Assembly (NCBI GenBank): GCA_018396915.1
Contig: JAGTRD010000004.1
Location: 2,987 to 63,722, forward strand
Origin: Candidatus Bathyarchaeota archaeon
GTDB lineage: Archaea > Thermoproteota > Bathyarchaeia > 40CM-2-53-6 > RBG-13-38-9
Length of the DNA stretch: 60,736 nucleotides
Reading direction: 5' to 3'
A model generated the notes under the pieces. That model was given only the letters and a program-made list of their open reading frames with translations, ran no database searches and was not told the DNA's origin. This document shows positions 47,126 to 55,272 of the stretch, piece after piece. The position numbers and the translations under genes were made by a program. Each line of letters starts with the position of its first letter. Within the stretch, counting starts at the first letter, position 1.

Positions 47126-48106
47126 ATGTCTTCCAGTTTTATGATGTCTCGGGATGGTATATTGGTAATAAGAAATGTTGCATGTATAGGACTTGGAACG
47201 ATAGGCCACAGTTGGGCTACACTCTTCGCGGTCAAGGGCTACGAGACTTCAGTTTATGACGCAGATCAAAACCTGCATAGGACTGCGATTGACAGGATAA
47301 GGTCTAATGTCGATTTTCTGGCCGAGAAAGGATTGATATCTAAAGGTGAAGCTGAGGGGGCTACAGGGAGAGTTAGGATTGCACGTGATATAGCTGAGTG
47401 TGTCGCAGGAGCAGATTACGTTCAGGAGTCTGCCTTCGAGAGTTATGACGTTAAGAAAAAGATCTTTAGGGAAGTCGATAGTGTGAATAGAACGGCGATA
47501 ATAGCGTCGAGCACATCGGGCCTACTCATGACTGAGATCCAGAAGGCTGCTGAAAGACCTGAGAGATGTATAGTCGCTCATCCTTGGAATCCTCCGTTGC
47601 TGCTCAAACTTGTTGAGATAGTTCCTGGGGAGAAAACATCCAGAGACGCTGTAGATGTTACCTACAATTTTATGGAGAGCCTTGGGAAGATTCCTGTTAT
47701 CGTTAGAAAGGAGGTCCCAGGCTTCATAGGAAACAGGCTCCAGGCAGCCCTGTGGCGTGAGGCTCTGAGTCTTGTAGAGAACGGTGTCGCAACGGTTGAG
47801 GATGTTGATAGGGCGGTTTGGGCTGGTCCAGGGGCGAGGTGGGCTGTGATGGGGCCATTCCTGACACTGCATCTTGGCGGTGGGCCTGGAGGACTAAAGT
47901 ATCACATAGATACTATTCAGCATGGATTCAATGAGTATTGGAAGAGCATGGACGATTGGAAGCTTATACCATACCATGCGGCGATGAAGGCTATTCAGGG
48001 TGTGGAGCAGCTGCCGATGGTTAAGGGTATGAGCTTCCAAGAAATGGTTAAATGGAGGGATGAGAGGTTGGTTGAGATACTTAAGATTCAGGAGAAGCTC
48101 CGGTGA
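47126..48106 (+). CDS. 3-hydroxyacyl-CoA dehydrogenase family protein (CRYL1/carnitine-dehydrogenase-like)
   Basis: A 326-residue protein with NAD loop VACIGLGTIGHSWATLF, catalytic His region IIASSTSGL and CIVAHPWNPPLLLKLVEIVPG, and KEVPGFIGNRLQAALWREAL. The AHPWNPP motif and the length resemble L-gulonate/L-carnitine dehydrogenases more than fatty-acid HAD. Likely a hydroxyacid NAD-dependent dehydrogenase. It is coupled by a four-base overlap to the VOC gene. Confidence 0.8.
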   Translation: MSSSFMMSRDGILVIRNVACIGLGTIGHSWATLFAVKGYETSVYDADQNLHRTAIDRIRSNVDFLAEKGLISKGEAEGATGRVRIARDIAECVAGADYVQESAFESYDVKKKIFREVDSVNRTAIIASSTSGLLMTEIQKAAERPERCIVAHPWNPPLLLKLVEIVPGEKTSRDAVDVTYNFMESLGKIPVIVRKEVPGFIGNRLQAALWREALSLVENGVATVEDVDRAVWAGPGARWAVMGPFLTLHLGGGPGGLKYHIDTIQHGFNEYWKSMDDWKLIPYHAAMKAIQGVEQLPMVKGMSFQEMVKWRDERLVEILKIQEKLR

Positions 48107-48540
48107 ACGCCATGTCGAGTGGTGAATCTAAGAAGATAAGGCTACACCATGTGGGTGTGGTTGTTAAGACTGACAACATCAAGAACCTGATCAGGGGATT
48201 CATAGGGATCGGTGAACGCACTTGGTATGTTGAGACCCAGGGGGTGGATGTCACTTTCCTACCTCTTGGGAACGCTTACATAGAGCTGGTCTATCCTCAT
48301 GGCAACAAGACCATAGATAAGTATCTTGAGACACGTGGCGAAGGGATTCATCACTTCTGCTTCGAGGTCGATGACCTTGACTACTGGGCGAAGAGGTGTG
48401 AGGAGAACGGGTTCAAGGTTGTCAGCAGAGACCACAGATGTTTCTTCATACATCCTAAAACCTTCGGGGGGATACTTGTAGAGTTCATCATGATGTCAAA
48501 GGGGGACCCGATGCGTGAATTGACATTGCTTGAAAGATGA
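48103..48540 (+). CDS. VOC/glyoxalase family protein (methylmalonyl-CoA epimerase-like)
   Basis: A 145-residue protein with two betaalphabeta modules: LHHVGVVVKT, YIELVYPHG, EGIHHFCFEVDDL, and GILVEFIM give the His-Glu-His-Glu metal site of epimerases. Methylmalonyl-CoA epimerase is one possible function; other VOC isomerases or lyases are equally possible. The GTG start overlaps the dehydrogenase stop (GTGA), so both act in one pathway. Confidence 0.75.
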   Translation: MNAMSSGESKKIRLHHVGVVVKTDNIKNLIRGFIGIGERTWYVETQGVDVTFLPLGNAYIELVYPHGNKTIDKYLETRGEGIHHFCFEVDDLDYWAKRCEENGFKVVSRDHRCFFIHPKTFGGILVEFIMMSKGDPMRELTLLER

Positions 48541-48723
48541 TTGTGGAGGATGACGCTTCAGGAGAATATTCAACTTCATACCACAAATATTTCTAAGTCT
48601 TCGAGTAAAGGTGAGACTTGCGTAGATCCTATGCTGTCGATATTAATTATCTCAGGTGCATATTAGATGTGGCTTGGATATGTTGCAGGGTGTCTGATAG
48701 GGGCTCACTCCATAACCGCGATT

Positions 48724-49053
48724 TTATGGAGTTAGTAGGAATTGCCTGACGAACCTGTCGGCATCCTTGTCGGTTCCTCCATCTTTCAAGGTCTTATGGT
48801 AGGTGAGGTGATGGTAGAACTCGTGTAGGACTATCCTAGGGTCAAGTAATGCTTCGCAGTTTGAGAATAGTATCGTTTTTTGGCTGGCTATGTAACATGC
48901 GGTGGATTTTCTGTGGCCTTTGACTGTTCCAACTCTGAAGTTTGGCGGTGGGACATCGTAAAGTCTGCTGAGTAGTTCAAGTGCATATTTCAGGTCTCCG
49001 TCACGAATCTTCTCGACAATCGAAATTCTTGCATCTATATTGACTATCTTCAA
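48724..49053 (-). CDS. small zinc metalloprotease-like protein
   Basis: A 109-residue protein with a zinc motif VLHEFYHHLTYH (HExxH) and a downstream DKDADRFVRQFL helix that could supply a third ligand. It resembles minimal metallopeptidase domains of the SprT or gluzincin type. It ends the operon begun by the creatininase-family gene, 18 bases upstream. Substrate unknown. Confidence 0.65.
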   Translation of the reverse strand: MKIVNIDARISIVEKIRDGDLKYALELLSRLYDVPPPNFRVGTVKGHRKSTACYIASQKTILFSNCEALLDPRIVLHEFYHHLTYHKTLKDGGTDKDADRFVRQFLLTP

Positions 49054-49071
49054 CGTTACAACATCTCCTCT

Positions 49072-49797
49072 CTATGAATGTATCTGCATGATTGTTCTGC
49101 TGATCTCTTCGACAAGCAATTTTAGGATGGCTTCGCCTTTCTCAACTGTGGCTTTCGTTGCGTCTCCCATGACTCCTGACTTCATGAAGGTCTTTGAGTC
49201 TCTTATTACTATGTGTGGTGGGAAATTCGGTTTCTCAGATGTAGCTTTCTCCATTGCAACTTGGCTTGGGGAGATTGCGAGCATGATAGATGTCTCAAAC
49301 TCACCTGCATGTCCTAGAGGTTCATCCACTAGTCCTTGAGGAAACTTTTCAAGGATCTTTGGAATACTTATGATGGCTAGGTTTAGGTCGCTATGATTCT
49401 TAACGGCCTCCTGGGCTGAGAGCTCCATTCCAATAATCTGTGCGTCGCCCAGATGGCCTGGTAGAAGTATGATGTTTCTGAAACCTTGACTGTAAAGGCT
49501 CTCAATAAGATCCCTCACCAACATTCTTAGAGTTTCGAAGGTTAGGGATATGGTTCCAGGATATGTTCCGGTTCTCCTGCATACCCCGTAACATATTGGT
49601 GGGGCTACGAGGACCTTTACCCTCTTTGCAACACGTACTGCCAGCTCATACGCAATCTTGGTGTCGGTGGATAATGGTAGGTGGGGGCCATGCTCCTCGG
49701 TTGACCCGAATGGGACTATGATTGTCTTCGTCTCCACCAGTCTGGCCTGGATATCCTGCCAGGTCATATCCTCCATCAGAAAGTTCGTTGAGGCCAT
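49072..49797 (-). CDS. creatininase-family amidohydrolase (ArfB-like candidate)
   Basis: A 241-residue protein with PFGSTEEHGPHLPLSTD (metal ligands Glu, His, Asp), APPICYGVCRRTGTYPGTIS, and LLPGHLGDAQI, where most members have GHGGN. In archaea, ArfB of this family is the formamide hydrolase of riboflavin and F420 synthesis; a RibD-type reductase gene lies 1.4 kb away, which supports but does not prove this. Confidence 0.75.
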   Translation of the reverse strand: MASTNFLMEDMTWQDIQARLVETKTIIVPFGSTEEHGPHLPLSTDTKIAYELAVRVAKRVKVLVAPPICYGVCRRTGTYPGTISLTFETLRMLVRDLIESLYSQGFRNIILLPGHLGDAQIIGMELSAQEAVKNHSDLNLAIISIPKILEKFPQGLVDEPLGHAGEFETSIMLAISPSQVAMEKATSEKPNFPPHIVIRDSKTFMKSGVMGDATKATVEKGEAILKLLVEEISRTIMQIHS

Positions 49798-49969
49798 GAC
49801 TGTCCTTAACCTCGTATCTCAATATCTTTGTTAGAATGTATGTTCAAAAGTTTGTCTAAAAAACGCTCCAGCCAGCAAGTGACCCAATTATGAGTAGACT
49901 TATTAATTATGGGTAAGAAATATTGGCTCCCCCCGACGCATCTAAAACTGAATATGGCAAGGTGATTAC

Positions 49970-51142
49970 ATGAAACGTATTGGAAGAACCTTATCTTCGG
50001 AGAGGCCTAGATATCCCGAGAAATATTCTTGGTGGTCACCCATCATTAGAAAACTAGTTTCCAAAGAGGATCTGAGCAAAGATGAGGTTGAGGAGGCAAC
50101 ATTTAGAATTTTGAGTTTGATCGAGAGAGGCGACGCAGCTGCACCTTTATTAATGGCGGGTTTCTTCGGTGGACTGACCTTTAAGGGTCCAACCATCGAC
50201 GAGCTCGCAGCGATGTATTCAGGTATGGAGAGAACAAGACTTGTAAGATTGAGTTTTAATGTCTCTAAACCAATCGTGACCGCTGGGGGGACGGGGGGAG
50301 ATACTATCAAGACGATAAACGTCACCACACCAGCCGTTCTCTTAGCTGCCTCAGCTGGAGCAGTAGCTGTCAAGAGTGGGGCGAAAGCCTTCACCTCAAG
50401 GACAGGAGCCACAGACCTTGCGATGAGCATGGGAATAAACGTCTACTCCAACTCGAAGATCGTAAAGAGTTGTGTTGAAAGGTTGGGCACAGCCGTGTGG
50501 GCTTCATCTATCGTCTATCAATGGATGGAGCCTCTTATAGAGTTGAGAAACTGTAAATTCGCACCCATACTCTTCCCGCAATTAGAATCATTGAGGTTGA
50601 TGATCGCCACATCTTTGAACCCTTTCTCGACGAAGCGTCAAGTCAGGGGGGTCTCCACACCCCAGACCAGGCTTGTCGCAGAGGTTCTTGGCAAGATAGG
50701 TTATGAGAGGGCCCTCGTACCCTTAGGCTACGGTATGGACGAGAATGTTAGGATAGATGAGTTTTCAAACCTCGGCAAAACCGTAGTTTCGGAGCTCCAC
50801 CAAAATGGCGAGATAGATACCTATGAGGTTAATTGTGAGGATCTCGGTGTGAAGAGGGGAGATGTCAACGAGGTGGTGTCAGGTGAGACCCACCGTCAAA
50901 ACGCTCTGATCATACTGAGGATCCTGTCTGGAAGAGATCGAACAGGTAGAAGAGACCTTATAGCCATCAACGCCGGCGCTATCCTCTATTTGGCCGATGA
51001 GGTTGACTCGATAAAAGAAGGATACGAACTAGCTTCGAACACAATAGATGAGGGGCATGCAATAAGAAAGGTTGAGGAGCTTGTGAAATGGAGTGGGGGA
51101 GATTTAAAGAAGCTCAGTAGACTGGTGAGGCTGGCATTTTAG
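49970..51142 (+). CDS. TrpD-like phosphoribosyltransferase/phosphorylase family protein
   Basis: A 390-residue protein with the TrpD/thymidine-phosphorylase fold: LSKDEVEEATFRILS, ELAAMYSGM, TAGGTGGDTIKTINVTTPAVLL (PRPP loop) and VKSGAKAFTSRTGATDLA. In true anthranilate phosphoribosyltransferase the KHGN motif binds the substrate; here it is KSGAK, so a different nucleophile is likely. No trp gene is near. Confidence 0.75.
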   Translation: MKRIGRTLSSERPRYPEKYSWWSPIIRKLVSKEDLSKDEVEEATFRILSLIERGDAAAPLLMAGFFGGLTFKGPTIDELAAMYSGMERTRLVRLSFNVSKPIVTAGGTGGDTIKTINVTTPAVLLAASAGAVAVKSGAKAFTSRTGATDLAMSMGINVYSNSKIVKSCVERLGTAVWASSIVYQWMEPLIELRNCKFAPILFPQLESLRLMIATSLNPFSTKRQVRGVSTPQTRLVAEVLGKIGYERALVPLGYGMDENVRIDEFSNLGKTVVSELHQNGEIDTYEVNCEDLGVKRGDVNEVVSGETHRQNALIILRILSGRDRTGRRDLIAINAGAILYLADEVDSIKEGYELASNTIDEGHAIRKVEELVKWSGGDLKKLSRLVRLAF

Positions 51143-51172
51143 ATACGCCCCTCCAAATAGTGAGGTTAGGGC

Positions 51173-51850
51173 TTATTTCGAGGCCACGTAATGTAAGATG
51201 ACTGTATTGTCAACAACTTCTAGATTCTTAAGTTTGAGGCTGAAGGCACAATCGATATTTTGATAGCCGTCTCCACCAACCATCGTCGGTGCGTCCCTTC
51301 CACCCCAAATGTACGGGGCGACCCATACGAAGACCTCGTCGACCAGACGCTCCTTTATGAAGCTCCACCTGACCTCCGACCCTCCCTCAACAAGCATCCT
51401 TCTGACACCTTTACGGTAGATCTCTTCAAGCAGGAACTTTAGATCTATTCGACCGTCACATTTGCAACGGATCACCTCAACACCCTTCCCAACCAGTCTG
51501 TCAACTCTCTCAGCCTCTGCATTCTCGCAGACAGCCACAATGGTAGGTGCCTCTCTAATATTCAATACCTCAGAGTCCAATGGAATGGTAGCCTTACTGT
51601 CAAGGATGATCCTGATTGGATTGTTACCCTGAACCTCCCTGACTGTGAGTTTCGGATCATCCTCCAAAACTGTGCCAACACCGACAAGAACAGCGTCAAC
51701 ATTCGCACGGAGCATGTGAAGTCTCTTAACCAGATCCTCATTCATCATAGGTGTGAACAGTCTACCCTTCCTGCTTGCTGGAGCGGTTTTCCCATCTACA
51801 GTCATGAAACCTCCAACGATAACGTAAGGCCTACACATATGGACCAGCAT
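51173..51850 (-). CDS. RibD C-terminal-type diaminopyrimidine phosphate reductase
   Basis: A 225-residue stand-alone reductase: VIVGGFMTVDGKTAPASRKG, LRANVDAVLVGVGTVLEDDP, VRRMLVEGGSEVRWSFI, and DEVFVWVAPYIWGG. In archaeal riboflavin synthesis this enzyme reduces 2,5-diamino-6-ribosylamino-pyrimidinone 5'-phosphate. Length is normal for the archaeal form, without the deaminase domain. The start may be ATG 51838 (MCRPYVI) rather than ATG 51850. Confidence 0.85.
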   Translation of the reverse strand: MLVHMCRPYVIVGGFMTVDGKTAPASRKGRLFTPMMNEDLVKRLHMLRANVDAVLVGVGTVLEDDPKLTVREVQGNNPIRIILDSKATIPLDSEVLNIREAPTIVAVCENAEAERVDRLVGKGVEVIRCKCDGRIDLKFLLEEIYRKGVRRMLVEGGSEVRWSFIKERLVDEVFVWVAPYIWGGRDAPTMVGGDGYQNIDCAFSLKLKNLEVVDNTVILHYVASK

Positions 51851-52242
51851 GATATATCAATGGTGGTGGGTTAAATGCGTTAAGGAGTTGGAGTTGTAGT
51901 ACTCATGAATGGTGTCTCAAACAGATTTAGACAACGTCTAGCTATAGTTTGTTGAGATTTTCATTTGAGGAGCTGAGCCAACTATGCAGGAATGAAACAT
52001 TTTTGAGGCGAGGCTTATGATCAGAGCTCAGCATCATGGAAAGACAGGTTGGAAAGCTTAAACAGCGACTACACAGAGACTCCTTAAAGGATACTTGGAA
52101 CTGTGTGGAATCTTACAGACGTACTCAATTTAAATTTAATAATTTGTCATTCACACCAACTATAATGGAAGACCGTTTTGCAGTAGCTCGACACAAAATT
52201 TTTGTATATGGTCAATTTAGTACTTTAGTACAAGTGTGCTAA
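51851..52242. other. intergenic region, no gene seen
   Basis: The only ORF (52036-52242, 68 residues) looks random. The right end has AT-rich CAATTTAAATTTAATAATTTG and TTTAGTACTTTAGTAC, a likely promoter whose TATA lies about 26 bases before the ATG at 52243, fitting a leaderless message. Confidence 0.45.
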
Positions 52243-52859
52243 ATGGTCTTAATAAAGTCCGAGATTCCAGAAGACCTAAACAAAAGATTCAGGCAAAGGC
52301 CGCACTTCGATTCGGACTCAGAAGAGGATCCATCTCTGAAGCTGTCACAAGTGCCCTGGCCAAATGGACAGGTGAGCCTCTGGTTCAAGTTTCTCAAACA
52401 CCCTTCGGCTTATCACTAGACATTAAACCCAGTCTTGTGGAGGATGTTGTTAAACTCATCCTCCAGAGGTCTGGTAGGAGAGAGTTCACAGTCTATGCGA
52501 AGACCCCCTTAGGATGCAGTCTAGAGGGTTTTGAAGAGATAGACAAGGATGTCGAGGGTGGCTTCTCATATCTTGTTGGGAAGATAAACATTTCCAGGCT
52601 CGACCTGATAGGAGATCTCACCAAAATATTGAGAGGACTCTCAGAGATGCGGGTTGAGTCCGGCGACTTCAACATTGTCGTGGGGGAGGACGGTTGTCTA
52701 TCTGTTCAAGGTCTGAGTAGGATCCAGGAAGGCAGAGTCACTGAGGATATCTTAGAGCTTCACGGAGTACAAGTTGCTGTTCCTCAAACGACTTTCGAGA
52801 TTGTTGCGTGGAGCACTGAACACGTAGAAGTTTTGGAGAAGAGACCGAAGTATGGGTGA
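52243..52859 (+). CDS. RHH-domain protein with apparent frameshift near codon 17
   Basis: From ATG 52243 the frame reads MVLIKSEIPEDLNKRFR, a typical first strand and helix of a ribbon-helix-helix protein. The rest of the RHH domain (LRFGLRRGSISEAVTSALAKW) is in the other frame, open from 52236 to 52859. A -1 shift (one base lost) at about 52288-52300 joins them exactly. The C-terminal part (about 150 residues, DIKPSLVEDVVKLILQRSG, FSYLVGKINISRLDLIGDLT) is unrecognised, perhaps a ligand domain. The GTG start of the long frame is therefore probably false. It is followed by an overlapping small gene. Confidence 0.6.
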
Positions 52860-53082
52860 AGCCGAGCCTTATGTAAAAGATGCTATAGGCCACTTCAGAA
52901 ACCTTTTAGAACACGCAATGCGCGAGCATGAACCTACACCAGAACATGTTCTGAAGAGACTACTCATTCCCTTATGCAGAGACATATCCCTTGTAGTATC
53001 TAAGGGAACATCAGGAGACGCTTCATCAGTCCTTGAAGGATTTAGAGCACTCTGCACAAAATCTATTAAAAGTATGAGTTAA
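52852..53082 (+). CDS. hypothetical 76-residue protein
   Basis: Starts ATG eight bases before the stop of the RHH-type gene, so the two are coupled. The sequence (YVKDAIGHFRNLLEHAMREH, LLIPLCRDISLVVSKGTSG) is helical and not recognised. It may be a partner of the RHH protein. Confidence 0.45.
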   Translation: MGEAEPYVKDAIGHFRNLLEHAMREHEPTPEHVLKRLLIPLCRDISLVVSKGTSGDASSVLEGFRALCTKSIKSMS

Positions 53083-53241
53083 ATCAAGAATATGCTGAAC
53101 CCAAACAAAATATGTATAACGAATTAGCAAGCCTAGTGGTCACCCCATCACTCTTACTCTTCATGCGTTATGGAAAAATCTAAATCGATATTAATTACTG
53201 TTGAACATATGAATGGGCTGGGCCGGTAGTTCAGTCTGGTA

Positions 53242-53263
53242 TACCAGCTATGTTGGGGCCAAG
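53242..53263 (+). other. tRNA-Ala D-loop intron (about 22 bases)
   Basis: An insert after the D-loop GGTA and before GAAC. It is needed to restore the D stem. CTGGTA/TACCAG across the 5' boundary is a perfect palindrome, and TTGG-GG-CCAA makes a small hairpin inside. The exact splice points may shift by a base or two. Non-canonical introns like this occur in several TACK archaea. Confidence 0.75.
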
Positions 53264-53280
53264 GAACGTCCGGTTTGCAA

Positions 53281-53294
53281 GAGAAACCAGAAAA
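53281..53294 (+). other. tRNA-Ala anticodon-loop intron (about 14 bases)
   Basis: GAGAAACCAGAAAA lies after the anticodon loop position 37/38, the canonical archaeal intron site, and before the 3' anticodon strand CCGGA. The boundary can slide by one base because of the A repeat. Confidence 0.75.
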
Positions 53295-53533
53295 CCGGAA
53301 GGTCGCGGGTTCAAATCCCGCCCGGTCCACCAAGCTCCGAATCCTTTCTGGCAGTTCTCTTAATTTCTAACTTCATAGAGATTGTTTCTCAGCTGCACAT
53401 CCAAACTCCATACGAAAGTGTTCATATAATGGATTGAGCGCCGCTCATGTGAAGCACTTCCCATACTATCGAGTTAACTTTTGGGCAGTCTCATATACTG
53501 TGAAACGCTTACTGATGGGTCCAGAGGAATTGT

Positions 53534-53953
53534 ATGTCTTAGAAAGAGACCATAGGAATAGGGGCCAGGTTAGGTGCACAGAGGATAGACGGGGTTGTCT
53601 TGATCATAGTCTACTGTCTCATCGGTTTCGCTCTAACTTGTAAGACTAGCTGGGAGATATCTGGAGAACCCTCAATACCACTGATAGCGCTAGGCTTGAT
53701 CTTTCTGCTGTACTTCTCGCTTTTCGAGGGCATGGCTGGCGCAACCTTAGGAGAGATGGTCCTAAAGATCGCAGTAGTAATTGAGGACGGGAGCTTCTGC
53801 GGGCTAGGCGCAGCCTTCGTCAGGAACATACTGAGGATAATTTACGCCATGCCCTTCCTGTATATCATAGGCATGGCTCTGATCTCCCGCTCACCCAAGA
53901 AACAGAGGCTGGGAGACAGAGTTGCACATAAGTTGTTGTGGGATCGAGGGTAG
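53534..53953 (+). CDS. RDD-family membrane protein with in-frame amber at codon 3
   Basis: An RDD protein: GARLGAQRIDGVVLIIVYC (the Arg-Asp motif entering helix 1), GATLGEMVLKIAVVIEDG, and KKQRLGDRVAHKLL at the end, with about three membrane helices. The ATG at 53534 has GAGG seven bases before it, but the third codon is TAG (ATG TCT TAG). The next standard start, TTG 53600, would cut helix 1. Either the gene is damaged, it starts at a rare codon (ATA), or TAG is read through. Many genes here end in TAG, so wholesale recoding is unlikely. RDD proteins are possibly ion transporters. Confidence 0.55.
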
Positions 53954-53954
53954 C

Positions 53955-54065
53955 CTGAGTTGCCCCGCTACCGCCATATGCTCCGGAACCGTCTGCTGCA
54001 CCAGCTGTGGTGCTAGGATCCCACAAGAAGCAGTCTTCTGTTCAGTATGTGGCGTAGCTCAGTAG
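53955..54065 (+). CDS. zinc-ribbon fragment after the RDD gene
   Basis: In another frame from 53955 the sequence reads CCTSCGARIPQEAVFCSVCG with the CxxCG...CxxCG spacing of a zinc ribbon, ending at TAG 54065. It starts within a few bases of the RDD stop. It is probably the C-terminal end of the RDD protein separated by a frameshift, or a tiny gene with CTG start. Several membrane proteins here carry such ribbons. Confidence 0.4.
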   Translation: MSCPATAICSGTVCCTSCGARIPQEAVFCSVCGVAQ

Positions 54066-54235
54066 ATCTCGCAAGATCGTTTCATGCGTTTTCAAGCGGG
54101 AGTTCTTAGTCAAGAGGGGGCTCAGATTAGGCTTGAAGTTGATGGTCGTTAGAAAAAAATGAGGCGGTGAACTATTTACTCAGCCTCCCGAATCTTTAGC
54201 CGGTTCAGATCTGTTTTTATTTGTAGACTTTTAAT

Positions 54236-54937
54236 ATGGGGTTAGTGGCGGAGATGCCTTTTTGTCTCAAATGTGGGAGAGAGCTTTATGATGAGGTTGA
54301 CTTCTGCATCTCATGCGCCGGATCATCGACTACGTCGCCTGGGGAATCGCAGATCCAGAAGAAAATACTACTCGTCTTTGTTCTACTTGATCTAGTGGCG
54401 GCTTGTGGTCTAATGTATTATCTGTTTCAACCTCAAGCACCTGCGATGGAAGCGACACCTTCACCCATACAGACTTGGAAGCCTCCCATCCAGCCAACCT
54501 ATACCCCAACCTCTACACCCGGCACAGTGCCTCCCCTCAAATCGCCGTCAACCCCGATTGAGGGTGAGGAAAATCGTATCCGAGAGATGTTGAGGTTGTT
54601 CTTTGACGCGTTAAATAGACATTCAGTGGATGAGGTGGTGAGCTATTTTGCAGATGATGTTGAGATACTGATCAACCATGGGAGGGATTACTCTTATAAA
54701 GGTCCTAAGGTTGGGCTGAGCCGGTATCTTCTCATCGCTTTCACATTGGCTCCAGACGCCGAGGTTACGGATGTGAAAATCAACAGCATAGAGGTAGTTG
54801 GGGATGAAGCGAAGGTTCGGGTCAGCTATCTGGTCTCCTCCAAGACACATAGTCTCTCAAGAACCGCCGTCGAGGATTTTGATTTGGTGAAGATGGGCAG
54901 TTCATGGAAAATTGTGAGGACAGACATCACATATTGA
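54236..54937 (+). CDS. membrane protein with N-terminal zinc ribbon and NTF2/SnoaL-like domain
   Basis: A 233-residue protein: zinc ribbon FCLKCG...DFCISC at the start, one membrane helix (ILLVFVLLDLVAACGLMYYLF), a Pro/Thr-rich linker (PTYTPTSTPGTVP), then an NTF2-like fold (EMLRLFFDALNRHSVDEVVSYF, VRVSYLVSSKTHSLS). The ribbon would be inside and the NTF2-like domain outside the cell. TATA-like TTTTTATTTG lies upstream. An ATG at 54254 is an alternative start. Ligand unknown. Confidence 0.65.
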   Translation: MGLVAEMPFCLKCGRELYDEVDFCISCAGSSTTSPGESQIQKKILLVFVLLDLVAACGLMYYLFQPQAPAMEATPSPIQTWKPPIQPTYTPTSTPGTVPPLKSPSTPIEGEENRIREMLRLFFDALNRHSVDEVVSYFADDVEILINHGRDYSYKGPKVGLSRYLLIAFTLAPDAEVTDVKINSIEVVGDEAKVRVSYLVSSKTHSLSRTAVEDFDLVKMGSSWKIVRTDITY

Positions 54938-55185
54938 TCTGACGTAGACAATCACAACGTGAATCTGGTGAATATTTACAGTATGGGCGCCTACAAGTCG
55001 CTGGCTGAAGCGTTTCGAGAAAGAGTCAGCTGACTTCTGAGATCAAGATTATTAGACTCTGGGCTAGATTTCACCATGTACATGTTTTGTTCGTCAAAGT
55101 CTTGAAGGCCGCGGTATATCAAGAAATATCTTAATCTAAATAGTAAAATTAGAGATGGATGTGTGGCTGAAGCTTTTTAGTTCTT

Positions 55186-55216
55186 GTATACATTTTTCGT
55201 ATACGAAAAAGTATAC
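55186..55216. repeat. triple GTATAC palindromic element
   Basis: An 18-base perfect palindrome TTTTTCGTATACGAAAAA (55193-55210) is flanked by further GTATAC sites, giving three GTATAC at spacings of 13 and 12 bases. It could be an operator for a dimeric or tetrameric regulator or a structured site. No gene starts near it. Confidence 0.45.
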
Positions 55217-55235
55217 TTCAGTAAAACCACATCAT

Positions 55236-55272
55236 CCCCCAACCCGCAAAGGGGGTAGGGGGGGTGGGGGGG
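55236..55272. repeat. C-tract/G-tract with quadruplex potential
   Basis: CCCCC followed after ten bases by G5-TA-G7-T-G7. The G side can supply four GGG runs, enough for a quadruplex, and the C side can pair with the first G run. It lies 20 bases after the GTATAC palindrome. Confidence 0.45.

Larger units (their letters stand above)
53220..53332 (+). tRNA. tRNA-Ala (UGC) with two introns
   Basis: Acceptor stem GGGCCGG/CCGGTCC with the G3-U70 wobble that identifies alanine, D stem GTTC/GAAC, anticodon stem TCCGG/CCGGA with loop TTTGCAA (anticodon TGC, 53276-53278), variable AGGTC, T arm GCGGG-TTCAAAT-CCCGC, discriminator A and an encoded CCA. This fold appears only after removing about 22 bases from the D loop and about 14 bases from the anticodon loop; the mature length is then 77 bases. 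The two inserts are described separately. Confidence 0.92.

Noticed and set aside
49970-51142. Anthranilate phosphoribosyltransferase (trpD)
   Set aside because: The anthranilate-binding KHGN motif is replaced by KSGAK and no tryptophan genes are near.
52036-52242. 68-residue ORF before the RHH gene
   Set aside because: Random-looking composition, no ribosome-binding site, and it overlaps the likely promoter.
53540-53542. TAG read as pyrrolysine throughout the window
   Set aside because: At least ten well-supported genes here end in TAG, so global recoding is unlikely.
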